Source: Fidelibacterota bacterium (GTDB taxonomy: Bacteria > Fidelibacterota > Fidelibacteria > Fidelibacterales > Fidelibacteraceae). From it: a DNA stretch of 5,376 nt. This document shows, piece after piece, positions 1 through 5,351 of this stretch. The stretch spans positions 1-5,376 of the forward strand of contig JAGLUM010000377.1 of the NCBI GenBank assembly GCA_023134755.1, written 5' to 3'. The number at the start of each line of letters is the position of its first letter. Positions within the stretch are counted from its first letter, which is position 1. The position numbers were made by a program, and so were the translations under genes. The notes under the pieces are model-generated. The model ran no database searches and was not told the origin of the DNA. It saw only the letters and a program-made list of their open reading frames with translations.

Positions 1-1266
1 CGGATATAAAGCAATAAGCTGTTTAATAAATTTTGGATTCAGTCCAGCGCGCGGCGGGTCCACAATAGCAACATCCGGTTTATCCAGTGACTGGATCAAA
101 TCATGATTGCTTTGCAGAAAAGTATCTAAATTGGCTTTAAAGAATTGGCAATGCGGTACATTATTTCGGATAGCATTCTTTTCAGCATTTTTTACGGCAT
201 CAGCAACAACTTCAAAACCGATCACCTGCCGTACCCGGTTCGCGAGATACATCACAATAGAACCTGTTCCGGAATAAAAATCCCAAACCACATCATTGGG
301 ATTTAGTTCTGCAAAATCCACAATGGTATTATAGAGCTGTTCCGCGCCTTTTGTGTTGGTTTGGAAAAAAGCGTTTGCGGATATTTCATACTCCAATCCG
401 CCCAGATTATCATGGATCACTTTCTGACCATACAGCAGCACTTCCCGTTCTCCGATGGAGTGGTCACCCATTGCGTTTGTGATATTATTAACAATAGAAC
501 ATATATTTGGAAACTTTGCAGTAATACGCTGTACCAACGGATCAAGCAAATTCTTATCTTCATAACGAGTTACAATATTGAGCATGATCTCATCGCTATA
601 CTCACCTTTTCGTATCATGACATTACGTAGAAATCCGCTATGATCACGCGGTTTATTCAACGAAATATGTTGGTCTTTTGCCCATTTTCGGACTTCCCGG
701 AAAATAGCATTCCGTTCCTCATCCTGCAACAGACAGGCATCAATATCCAGAACTTTATCGAAGCGGCCCGGAGCATGAAGTCCAATCGCAAAATCACGGG
801 ATGTGCCCGGGTCATTTTCTTTCAGCAGCCAGCGTGACGTTCCGGCGGAGAAATCCATTTTATTGCGATAGGCATATATTTCAGGAGCTGGCAGAGCCGG
901 TAAGATAGGAACATCCGCTATATTTACCAAATGGGCATAGGTTTCTTTTACCTGCCGGGTTTTTATCTCCAGCTGTTTGTCGTAAGCAAGGTTTTGAAAT
1001 TTACAGCCGCCGCAATCAGTAAAATAGGGGCAGGGTGGATCTACATGATCAGGTGATTGGGTGATAATTTCTTTCACGATTGCTTCGGCAAATCCCGGTT
1101 TCTTTTTAATAATAACGACTTTAACTACCTGACCTGGCAGGACATCACGAACGAAAATCACAAAATTATCCACCCTGGCAATGCCTTTACCACCAAAGGC
1201 AATGCTTTCTATGTAAAGCTCAAGCACATCGTTTTTTTTAATAGTTGTCACAGGTCTTTTTTCCAT
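1..1266 (-). CDS. rlmD: 23S rRNA (uracil-5-)-methyltransferase, RlmD/RumA (TrmA) family, 3' end outside window
   Basis: This gene encodes a SAM-dependent methyltransferase that forms 5-methyluridine in 23S rRNA. It starts at the ATG at 1266 and stays open to base 1, giving 422 residues with the C-terminus cut off. An N-terminal TRAM-like RNA-binding region (about residues 8-68) includes SIAFGGKGIAR. Cysteines C79, C85, C88 and C178 match the C-x5-C-x2-C plus distal Cys pattern of the RumA 4Fe-4S cluster. FFQTN is at 300-304, the SAM-binding loop DFYSGTG at 329-335, and DPPRAGL at 403-409. The nucleophilic cysteine of the family lies downstream of DPPRAGL and is therefore outside the window, so catalytic completeness cannot be judged. 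No clear Shine-Dalgarno sequence precedes the start. The gene lies 78 bp after the peptidase gene on the same strand. The exact target (U1939, U747 or both, as in RlmCD) cannot be told from sequence; the family is secure. Confidence 0.93.
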   Translation of the reverse strand, partial: MEKRPVTTIKKNDVLELYIESIAFGGKGIARVDNFVIFVRDVLPGQVVKVVIIKKKPGFAEAIVKEIITQSPDHVDPPCPYFTDCGGCKFQNLAYDKQLEIKTRQVKETYAHLVNIADVPILPALPAPEIYAYRNKMDFSAGTSRWLLKENDPGTSRDFAIGLHAPGRFDKVLDIDACLLQDEERNAIFREVRKWAKDQHISLNKPRDHSGFLRNVMIRKGEYSDEIMLNIVTRYEDKNLLDPLVQRITAKFPNICSIVNNITNAMGDHSIGEREVLLYGQKVIHDNLGGLEYEISANAFFQTNTKGAEQLYNTIVDFAELNPNDVVWDFYSGTGSIVMYLANRVRQVIGFEVVADAVKNAEKNAIRNNVPHCQFFKANLDTFLQSNHDLIQSLDKPDVAIVDPPRAGLNPKFIKQLIALYP

Positions 1267-1344
1267 GGTAAAAATGTAGAGAAAAACAACGGGATAACAA
1301 ATTAGAAAAATTCCAGAGCACAGGAAAAACGTATCTCAAGTTTT
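1267..1344. other. Short gap between peptidase gene and rlmD
   Basis: This 78-bp same-strand spacer is AT-rich. It holds no convincing terminator: the only inverted repeat on the minus strand is AAAAAC/GTTTTT around a 9-nt loop, with almost no GC. No clear promoter or ribosome binding site is visible either. I infer that transcription reads through from uvrC and the peptidase gene into rlmD, but the gap is long enough to hide a weak separate promoter. Confidence 0.4.
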
Positions 1345-2052
1345 TTATTTTCCATTGAGCATTTTCCGGTGCTGTTTCCAGTCGGGAAGAATGCTTTCAA
1401 GCAGCGCGTAAAATGTCTTATTGTGTGCGGGTACCTTCAGGTGACACAATTCATGGATGATCACATATTCAATGGATTCCGGAGCGTGTTTTATCAATTC
1501 GGTATTTAAGGTAATAACTCTATTCACGGTACAGCTGCCCCAGCGACGTTTCATGCGGTAGAATCGCAGTGAGGGTTTGGGCAGATGCAAATATGCCAGT
1601 GAGGCGACCTTCTCATGAAACCACGGTGTCAAAACACGTACTGCTTCTCCGCGATACCAGCGGTCCAGCACGACTTTTACTGCCGCGGGATCTTCCGGAT
1701 GTTTTAGGGAGACTGTCAATATTTCATTCCCCAAATGCACAGCGGGTTTAACGGTCCGGGTCAGTTTTAGAGCATATAATTCTCCGAGATATCTGTGTTG
1801 TTCATTTTCCACATAACATTTTAGCGGTTCAGGAGGATGTGCCTTAAAATGCCGGATATGTTTATCCATCCAGGCGCTGCGTTTTGTGAGAAAGAGATTC
1901 AACTGCCGATCTGAAACCCCCAATGGAACCTTTGCAACAATGCGTTGGGAAGGGTAGACCGCTAAAGACAGTCTTTTACGCCGGCTGTATTCAATATCTA
2001 CCGTAAAATCCCGGCTTAAATGCTGAATGACGATAGTTTTATTTTTTTTCAT
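1345..2052 (-). CDS. YgjP-like (DUF45) zinc metallopeptidase
   Basis: This 235-residue protein is of the YgjP/DUF45 type, which groups with SprT-like and M48-type HExxH peptidases. The zinc site is HELCH at 200-204 (H200, E201, H204), with a probable third ligand H210 in HNKTF. The family signature RRWGSC is at 169-174, and the N-terminal beta-rich part contains RRKRLSLAVYP. There is no signal peptide or membrane segment, so it is probably cytoplasmic. The ATG at 2052 was chosen over the adjacent TTG at 2055. Either start lies inside the 3' end of uvrC, so the frames overlap by 14 bp (17 bp from the TTG), which suggests translational coupling. The substrate is unknown. E. coli YgjP has also been annotated as a UTP pyrophosphatase, so peptidase activity is a family inference. 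The catalytic residues appear intact. Confidence 0.88.
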   Translation of the reverse strand: MKKNKTIVIQHLSRDFTVDIEYSRRKRLSLAVYPSQRIVAKVPLGVSDRQLNLFLTKRSAWMDKHIRHFKAHPPEPLKCYVENEQHRYLGELYALKLTRTVKPAVHLGNEILTVSLKHPEDPAAVKVVLDRWYRGEAVRVLTPWFHEKVASLAYLHLPKPSLRFYRMKRRWGSCTVNRVITLNTELIKHAPESIEYVIIHELCHLKVPAHNKTFYALLESILPDWKQHRKMLNGK

Positions 2053-3880
2053 CAAGATCCGGCTTGCGCAGAGTTATCAGGATAGTTTCTGCCAGTTTCA
2101 GTGGAATATGTGCTTTTTCCGCGATGGTTTGCGGATTTTCTTTTAAAATATTTTGGATGGATCCAAATGCAGTCAACAAGTATTTACGCCGGGTTTCGCC
2201 GATACCGGGAATATCATCAAGAACACTTTTTACCATATTTTTACTGCGTTTACTGCGATGAAAGCTGATCGCGAAACGGTGCGCTTCATCCCGGATACGC
2301 CGCAAAAGAATGACTGCCGGAGAGGTTTTGGGAATATTTTGTGCCTGTGAGTAGCCCGGAACAAACACTTCTTCTAAGCGTTTTGCAAGTCCGATAACCG
2401 GAATATTATTCAGTCCAAGTTCATTTAGAACAGATTTTGCTACGTTCAGCTGCCCTTTCCCGCCGTCAATAAGGATCAAATCCGGTAATAGGGCATTTTC
2501 ATTAAGAAGCCGCTTATAACGACGGGAGATCACCTCTTGCATGCTTTTGAAATCATCGGGTTTATCCACGGATGTAATAATAAATTTCCGGTATTGCGAT
2601 CGTTTTGCATCGCCATTTTCAAAATACACCATAGATGCAACGGTTTCTTTGCCCTGGAAATGGGAAATATCAAAACCTTCAATACGCAGCGGGGGTGCTG
2701 ATAAATTCAGCGCTTGCTGCAGGGCTTCAACCATCTTACCCGGGTGGGTAGAGAATTTCATTTTCTGCAGGAGGATATCTTTCAGGAGCATATCGGCATT
2801 TTTCTTTGCCAGAGTGAACAGCTTGGCCTTTTTCCCCCGTTCCGGTTGAATAATATGGATGCTGAAGTCAGCCAGTTTTTTAAGATAAGTCTCAAAGAGA
2901 TAAATATCCTGATTCAGTTCAACGAATACCTCTTTAGGAAAAAGATTGGTTTTCGAATAATAACTGCGGATAAAATCTTTGAGTATATCCTGACGGGTTT
3001 GGTGTTCAATATGTTTTAAATGAAAACGTTCGCGTCCGATCAGCAAACCCTCACGTAAGCGAAAGACAACCATTATCGCGTCGTGCTTTGCTGTTGATAG
3101 CGCAATAATATCCCGGCTTTTAAAATCGGTTTGGACCACTGACTGGGTATTTGTGTACTTTTTCAGGATCTGTAGCCGATCCCGAATGTGCGCGGCATCC
3201 TCATATTGCATAGCAGCAGAAGCTTCTTCCATTTCACGGCTAAGGCGTGCAATGACCGGCCGGGTATTGCCGTTTAAAAAACGAATAATTTCATCGATGA
3301 TAATGCGGTAAAATTCCGGGGAAATATTTCCGGTACAGGGAGCATCGCAATTTTTCAAATGAAACTGTAGACAGGGTTCGTCACCCGGATTCCCGCCGGG
3401 AGCGATTTTTTTACGGCAGGTACGTACAGGAAAAATTTTATAAATAGTTCTCAGCAACTTTTTTATGTGCCCCTGGTCAGTGTAGGGACCAAAATAGCGT
3501 GAGCCGTCCCGGAGAGTTTTTCGGGTGAAAAAAACGCGCGGAAAGGGTTCATCCGTAATGCAGATATAAGGATACGTTTTATCATCTTTTAGCATCATAT
3601 TGTAGCGGGGGGCGTACTGCTTAATTAAATTATTTTCCAGTAAGAGTGCTTCCACTTCCGAATCGGTAATAATCCACTCAAGATCAGTAATTTTTGAAAC
3701 CAACACCCGGGTTTTTGAATCTTGTATCTTTCCGCGGAAATATGACAACACCCGGGTTTTTAAAGATTTGGCTTTCCCAACATAGATAACTGTGTTGTCC
3801 TGATCATAATACAGATAGACTCCGGGTTTGCTCGGTAACATTTTTAGTTTCAATTTGATGATGTCGGTCACAGTTTTCAT
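2039..3880 (-). CDS. uvrC: UvrABC excinuclease subunit C
   Basis: UvrC makes both incisions around a lesion in nucleotide excision repair, after UvrA/UvrB have loaded on damaged DNA. With the start at 3880 it has 613 residues, normal for the family. The N-terminal GIY-YIG nuclease shows PGVY at 19-22, VIYVG at 31-35, R43 and E82 in LLLENNLIK. Cysteines C155, C170, C178 and C182 keep the x7 and x3 spacing of the reported E. coli UvrC iron-sulfur site. A UVR (UvrB-binding) motif lies at about 211-241. The RNase H-like nuclease has D404 (GFDISHFQG), D472 (LILIDGGKGQL) and H534 (RDEAHRF). Helix-hairpin-helix repeats follow at about 553-604. An in-frame upstream ATG at 3916 would add 12 residues. 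I prefer 3880 because 18 residues before PGVY fits the family, and a GGAG lies 13 nt upstream. No catalytic residue is missing. Confidence 0.96.
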   Translation of the reverse strand: MKTVTDIIKLKLKMLPSKPGVYLYYDQDNTVIYVGKAKSLKTRVLSYFRGKIQDSKTRVLVSKITDLEWIITDSEVEALLLENNLIKQYAPRYNMMLKDDKTYPYICITDEPFPRVFFTRKTLRDGSRYFGPYTDQGHIKKLLRTIYKIFPVRTCRKKIAPGGNPGDEPCLQFHLKNCDAPCTGNISPEFYRIIIDEIIRFLNGNTRPVIARLSREMEEASAAMQYEDAAHIRDRLQILKKYTNTQSVVQTDFKSRDIIALSTAKHDAIMVVFRLREGLLIGRERFHLKHIEHQTRQDILKDFIRSYYSKTNLFPKEVFVELNQDIYLFETYLKKLADFSIHIIQPERGKKAKLFTLAKKNADMLLKDILLQKMKFSTHPGKMVEALQQALNLSAPPLRIEGFDISHFQGKETVASMVYFENGDAKRSQYRKFIITSVDKPDDFKSMQEVISRRYKRLLNENALLPDLILIDGGKGQLNVAKSVLNELGLNNIPVIGLAKRLEEVFVPGYSQAQNIPKTSPAVILLRRIRDEAHRFAISFHRSKRSKNMVKSVLDDIPGIGETRRKYLLTAFGSIQNILKENPQTIAEKAHIPLKLAETILITLRKPDLDEKK

Positions 3881-3915
3881 AGCTCGGTTTGCACTCCAGT
3901 AGGAAAAATCATACA

Positions 3916-3927
3916 TTTACATGTAAA
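3916..3927. promoter_or_regulatory. 12-bp perfect palindrome, possible operator
   Basis: TTTACATGTAAA reads the same on both strands and lies between uvrC and ssb, next to the candidate -10 boxes of both genes. A dimeric repressor site is possible. It matches neither the E. coli LexA box (CTGT-N8-ACAG) nor the B. subtilis one (GAAC-N4-GTTC). A 12-bp palindrome is expected about once per 4 kb by chance, so only the position makes it notable. Confidence 0.25.
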
Positions 3928-3974
3928 ATGCAACGAAAACAAACGACAGTTTTTCCTGTTTACCCTAAACAAAG

Positions 3975-3982
3975 AAAGGAGG
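3975..3982 (+). promoter_or_regulatory. Strong Shine-Dalgarno sequence of ssb
   Basis: AAAGGAGG lies 6 nt before the ssb ATG at 3989 and is nearly a full complement of the 16S rRNA 3' end. It fixes the ssb start. It is much stronger than anything upstream of rlmD, the peptidase gene or uvrC, consistent with the abundant product SSB makes in cells. Confidence 0.85.
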
Positions 3983-3988
3983 GGGATT

Positions 3989-4390
3989 ATGAATAGGAAT
4001 TCAGCAAATCGTGTTATTCTTGTCGGCTATATAGGTGCGACACCGGAAGTGAAGGCGACCAAGAATGACAGGAAATTTTCTCATTTTACTATGGCCACCA
4101 ATTACGGTTGGCGGGATGCCAAGGGGGAGTACCAGGATCGTACCGACTGGCATCGTGTGGTTTGCTGGGGAAATTTAGCCGAGTACAGTAAACGGCTTGC
4201 AAAAGGCCAACAACTGTATATTGAAGGCAGTCTGCGAACCCGGGAATGGATTGATGGTGATAAAAAGAAACATTATATCACGGAGGTCTATGCCGAAATA
4301 CTCACGCCGCTCGGTAAACGTAAAGAGAAACCCGAAGAAGGCGCGGAAGCTAAAGCAGATGAAAAAACGGGAGATGACGTCCCGTTCTAA
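3989..4390 (+). CDS. ssb: Single-stranded DNA-binding protein
   Basis: This 133-residue SSB coats single-stranded DNA during replication, recombination and repair and recruits partners through its C-terminal tip. One OB fold spans about residues 5-108, beginning NRVILVGYIG. DNA-stacking aromatics align with E. coli SSB: W41 (near E. coli W40), W54 in TDWHRVV, W60 in place of F60, and W87 in TREWID. A short charged linker rich in E, K and A (about 109-127) leads to the acidic tip GDDVPF, the partner-binding motif. At about 20 residues the linker is short compared with E. coli, whose protein is 178 residues. The start is fixed by a strong ribosome binding site. The gene stands alone, divergent from uvrC and not between rpsF and rpsR, and is followed by a hairpin. 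Confidence 0.96.
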   Translation: MNRNSANRVILVGYIGATPEVKATKNDRKFSHFTMATNYGWRDAKGEYQDRTDWHRVVCWGNLAEYSKRLAKGQQLYIEGSLRTREWIDGDKKKHYITEVYAEILTPLGKRKEKPEEGAEAKADEKTGDDVPF

Positions 4391-4408
4391 CGGGAGTATG
4401 TCACAAGA

Positions 4409-4435
4409 AGGGGGATAATGTTTCATTATCCCCCT
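4409..4435 (+). terminator. Hairpin after ssb, probable transcription terminator
   Basis: A perfect 12-bp stem, AGGGGGATAATG (4409-4420) with CATTATCCCCCT (4424-4435), closes a TTT loop 18 bp after the ssb stop. The stem has five consecutive G-C pairs and would be very stable. It lacks a downstream T tract (GGTATTGATATTC follows), so intrinsic termination is likely but not certain; it could instead protect the mRNA 3' end. It marks the boundary between the housekeeping genes and the repeat-rich tail. Confidence 0.6.
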
Positions 4436-4447
4436 GGTATTGATATT

Positions 4448-4474
4448 CACGCCTTGAAAAGCGCTGGATACTCA
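4448..4474 (+). repeat. Worn copy of the CACGCCTTGAAA hairpin repeat
   Basis: This 27-bp stretch matches 5058-5083 at 24 of 26 aligned positions plus one gap. The 5058 copy sits in a perfect hairpin; here the right arm is altered (AGCGCTGG against GGCGTGG), so the stem is damaged. The two copies are direct repeats flanking the transposase unit. That fits either a duplicated larger unit or a dispersed palindromic repeat present at both sites. Confidence 0.65.
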
Positions 4475-4550
4475 ATGAATAGCCATAGTCTGTCCCGAAC
4501 TTTATTCGGGATGCTTTAGCTCGGGGATGGAGAATCTAAAAAGAAAAGGG
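4471..4550 (+). repeat. Leader sequence upstream of the transposase unit, fullest copy
   Basis: The leader begins with CTCAATGAATAGCC, passes through the TCCCGAA/TTCGGGA hairpin and continues into GCTTTAGCTCGGGG and an A-rich stretch. Its first 56 bp match 5140-5194 at 43 of 55 aligned positions with one gap. The part from 4512 onward recurs almost exactly at 5242. It is thus one of three leader copies in the window, and the only one with an intact CCCGAA hairpin. Confidence 0.6.
4493..4511 (+). repeat. Perfect 7-bp hairpin in the leader
   Basis: TCCCGAA (4493-4499) pairs with TTCGGGA (4505-4511) around a CTTTA loop. No T tract follows, so it does not look like an intrinsic terminator. In the diverged copy at 5160-5181 the same position has changed sequence yet still can pair locally (CGAGAT/ATCTCG nearby). 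Confidence 0.6.
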
Positions 4551-4560
4551 ATTTTAACCC
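4512..4560 (+). repeat. Left-end repeat of transposase unit, copy 1
   Basis: This 49-bp sequence matches 5242-5290 at 48 of 49 positions, differing only at 4551 (A) against 5281 (G). It ends in GGGATTTTAACCC, which is the inverted counterpart of GGGTTAAAACCC at the right end (11 of 12 over 4549-4560). The match stops abruptly after position 4560, where a C run begins. Confidence 0.88.
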
Positions 4561-4574
4561 CCCCCCATAAAATT

Positions 4575-4578
4575 GGAG
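4575..4578 (+). promoter_or_regulatory. Shine-Dalgarno sequence of the transposase
   Basis: GGAG in TTGGAGAA lies 7 nt before the ATG at 4586, a normal spacing, and supports this start. It follows closely on a run of nine C residues at 4558-4566, which lies between the left repeat and the gene. Confidence 0.65.
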
Positions 4579-4585
4579 AACAAGA

Positions 4586-5020
4586 ATGCCTTTTATTAAA
4601 ATTTGGGTTCATCTTATCTGGGCAACTAAAAACAGAAAGCCATATTTAACAAAGAAAATTCGCACAAAAGTTTTTTCTCATATTCGTGAAAATGCCAAAG
4701 AAAAAGGAATCCATCTTGATTTTATAAATGGTTACAAAGAGCACGTCCATATTCTTTTCTCAATGAATCAAGAACAATCAATTGCTAAAATTGTTCACCT
4801 ATTAAAAGGGGAATCATCTCACTGGATAAATAAAAATAAATTAATCAGATATAAATTTAGCTGGCAAGAAGAATATCTTGCTGCCTCAATCAGCCATTCA
4901 GCAGTAGATATGGTTAGAGAATATATCAAAAATCAAGAAGAGCATCATTGCATAAAATCTTTTACTGAAGAATATCAAATATTTATGGATAAATATGGAT
5001 TTGAGATTGTTGACAAGTAA
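4586..5020 (+). CDS. Single-domain Y1 HUH transposase (IS200-like / REP-associated type)
   Basis: This 144-residue transposase belongs to the IS200-like (TnpA/RAYT) superfamily, which cuts and joins single-stranded DNA through a 5'-phosphotyrosine link at palindromic ends. The HUH metal site is H53-V54-H55 in KEHVHILF. The catalytic tyrosine is Y113 in REYIKNQEEHH, with Q117 four residues on, as in IS608 TnpA (Y127/Q131). WQEEYLAASISHS at 93-105 is a typical family motif. The protein starts MPFIKIWVHLIWATKNRKP, the usual first strand. Length and motifs are complete with no frameshift, so it could be active. There is no TnpB partner in the window. Flanking palindromes rather than a conventional insertion sequence favour the REP-associated type, but a minimal IS200 element cannot be excluded. 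Confidence 0.92.
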   Translation: MPFIKIWVHLIWATKNRKPYLTKKIRTKVFSHIRENAKEKGIHLDFINGYKEHVHILFSMNQEQSIAKIVHLLKGESSHWINKNKLIRYKFSWQEEYLAASISHSAVDMVREYIKNQEEHHCIKSFTEEYQIFMDKYGFEIVDK

Positions 5021-5021
5021 A

Positions 5022-5046
5022 GGGTTAAAACCCAATTATTTATTGA
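5022..5046 (+). repeat. Right-end repeat of transposase unit, copy 1
   Basis: This 25-bp sequence, beginning one base after the transposase stop codon, is identical to 5352-5376. It opens with GGGTTAAAACCC, the reverse complement of GGGTTTTAACCC at the left end of copy 2, followed by an AT-rich tail AATTATTTATTGA. The short stem GGGT/ACCC with loop TAAA could fold as a tip hairpin. Confidence 0.88.
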
Positions 5047-5056
5047 ATCAAATAAT

Positions 5057-5076
5057 CCACGCCTTGAAAGGCGTGG
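5057..5076 (+). repeat. Perfect CCACGCC/GGCGTGG hairpin
   Basis: CCACGCC (5057-5063) pairs with GGCGTGG (5070-5076) around TTGAAA, giving a 7-bp GC-rich stem that one or two T-A pairs could extend. It lies 10 bp after the right repeat of the transposase unit. The region 5058-5083 recurs in worn form at 4448-4474. No T tract follows on the plus strand, so a dispersed palindromic repeat is more likely than a terminator, although it could stop transcription out of the transposase gene. Confidence 0.7.
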
Positions 5077-5114
5077 CTACTCAGTCGTGGCTATTCAAGT
5101 GCAGCTATCCCCAA
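5073..5114 (+). repeat. Three 14-nt imperfect tandem repeats
   Basis: The units are GTGGCTACTCAGTC (5073-5086), GTGGCTATTCAAGT (5087-5100) and GCAGCTATCCCCAA (5101-5114). The core GGCTA(C/T)TCA is clear in the first two and decayed in the third; a further related core, AGCTATTCA, is at 5135-5143. GGCTATTCA is the reverse complement of TGAATAGCC found in the leaders at 4476-4484 and 5230-5238, so the array may consist of leader fragments in inverted orientation. Confidence 0.5.
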
Positions 5115-5135
5115 AACTATAACCATTTAGTTGCA

Positions 5136-5152
5136 GCTATTCAATAAATAGC
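5136..5152 (+). repeat. Small GCTATT/AATAGC hairpin
   Basis: GCTATT (5136-5141) and AATAGC (5147-5152) can form a 6-bp stem around CAATA. It joins the inverted GCTATTCA motif to the start of the diverged leader copy. It is AT-rich and weak, and is recorded mainly as part of the repeat nest. Confidence 0.4.
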
Positions 5153-5213
5153 CCAGCCTGTTCTGATCTCAATTCGAGATGATTTATCTCGGGGGATTTA
5201 AAAAGACAAAAAG
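5140..5213 (+). repeat. Diverged third copy of the transposase leader
   Basis: Bases 5140-5194 align with 4471-4526 at 43 of 55 positions with one gap, sharing AATAGCC, CTGT, ATTCG and CTCGGGG in order. The similarity continues into TTTAAAAAGA after a short deletion and then fades. It contains two mutually exclusive small stems, ATCTC/GAGAT (5166-5180) and CGAGAT/ATCTCG (5175-5191). No transposase remnant follows before the next leader at 5230, so this looks like an older truncated copy. Confidence 0.6.
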
Positions 5214-5241
5214 ATAAAGAAAATGTTTTTGAATAGCCCCG

Positions 5242-5290
5242 TGCTTTAGCTCGGGGATGGAGAATCTAAAAAGAAAAGGGGTTTTAACCC
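5242..5290 (+). repeat. Left-end repeat, copy 2
   Basis: This 49-bp copy of 4512-4560 has one difference (G at 5281 for A at 4551) that restores a perfect GGGGTTTTAACCCC palindromic hairpin at 5278-5291. The shared TGAATAGCC at 5230-5238 just upstream suggests the original unit extends left of this point but has lost the CCCGAA hairpin. A second stem, CCCCG/CGGGG (5236-5255 region), encloses GCTTTAGC. Confidence 0.88.
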
Positions 5291-5310
5291 CGTGGGATGT
5301 CCCTGACAAG

Positions 5311-5350
5311 CCCTATGGAAAAATAAAAATTATAGATTATTGAAAAATAA
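5311..5350 (+). pseudogene. Decayed 3' end of a related transposase gene
   Basis: These 40 bp align without gaps to the last 40 bp of the intact transposase gene (4981-5020) at 28 positions. In the aligned frame the intact gene ends MDKYGFEIVDK-stop, while this copy reads MEK, stop, KL, stop, IIEK, stop. The terminal stop codon and the following right repeat are in register. It is therefore the scar of an internally deleted copy, perhaps of a sibling transposase and not of this exact gene, since identity here is much lower than in the flanking repeats. Confidence 0.6.
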
Positions 5351-5351
5351 C

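Larger units (their letters stand above)
3881..3988. promoter_or_regulatory. Divergent uvrC-ssb promoter region
   Basis: This spacer separates the uvrC start from the divergent ssb start and must hold both promoters. On the minus strand TATGAT (3913-3908) is a fair -10 match for uvrC. If real, it overlaps the first codons of the longer uvrC reading, supporting the start at 3880. The nearest -35-like hexamer, TTGCAT (3933-3928), leaves only a 14-bp spacer, so the assignment is weak. For ssb, TAAAAT (3924-3929) resembles a -10 box but lacks a good -35. The location is firm; the individual boxes are not. Confidence 0.4.
4512..5046 (+). mobile_element. IS200/REP-associated-transposase-type unit with intact transposase
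   Basis: This 535-bp unit consists of the left repeat (4512-4560), a ribosome binding site, an intact Y1 transposase gene (4586-5020) and the right repeat (5022-5046). Its borders are set by the points where similarity to the short copy at 5242-5376 begins and ends, so the true cleavage sites may differ. GGGATTTTAACCC and GGGTTAAAACCC near the ends form imperfect inverted repeats, as expected of palindromes recognised by single-strand HUH transposases. The coding part is about 30% GC in the stretch I counted, well below the neighbouring genes, supporting an acquired origin. Confidence 0.7.

Noticed and set aside
361..1305. Plus-strand open frames at 361-630, 640-837 and 1057-1305
   Set aside because: They lie antisense within or across the start of the well-supported rlmD gene, have no recognisable domains and are explained as shadow frames.
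1310..1339. Possible minus-strand promoter for rlmD (TTGAGA, 18-bp spacer, TGGAAT)
   Set aside because: The -10 hexamer matches only four of six positions and the region is AT-rich, so such matches are expected by chance.
2064..3019. Plus-strand open frames inside uvrC and at 1569-1751 inside the peptidase gene
   Set aside because: All are antisense to genes with complete catalytic motifs and show no family features or ribosome binding sites worth noting.
4381..4394. CCCGTT/AACGGG inverted repeat across the ssb stop codon
   Set aside because: The loop is only two bases and part of the stem encodes the conserved SSB tail; the much stronger hairpin at 4409-4435 is the better terminator candidate.
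4175..4450. Minus-strand frame of 91 residues and plus-strand frame at 4197-4418 over ssb
   Set aside because: Both overlap the ssb coding sequence and its downstream hairpin in other frames; SSB is unambiguous, so these are shadows.
4586..5020. IS605-type element with TnpB
   Set aside because: Only the small Y1 transposase is present; no tnpB fragment is found on either strand downstream or upstream within the window.
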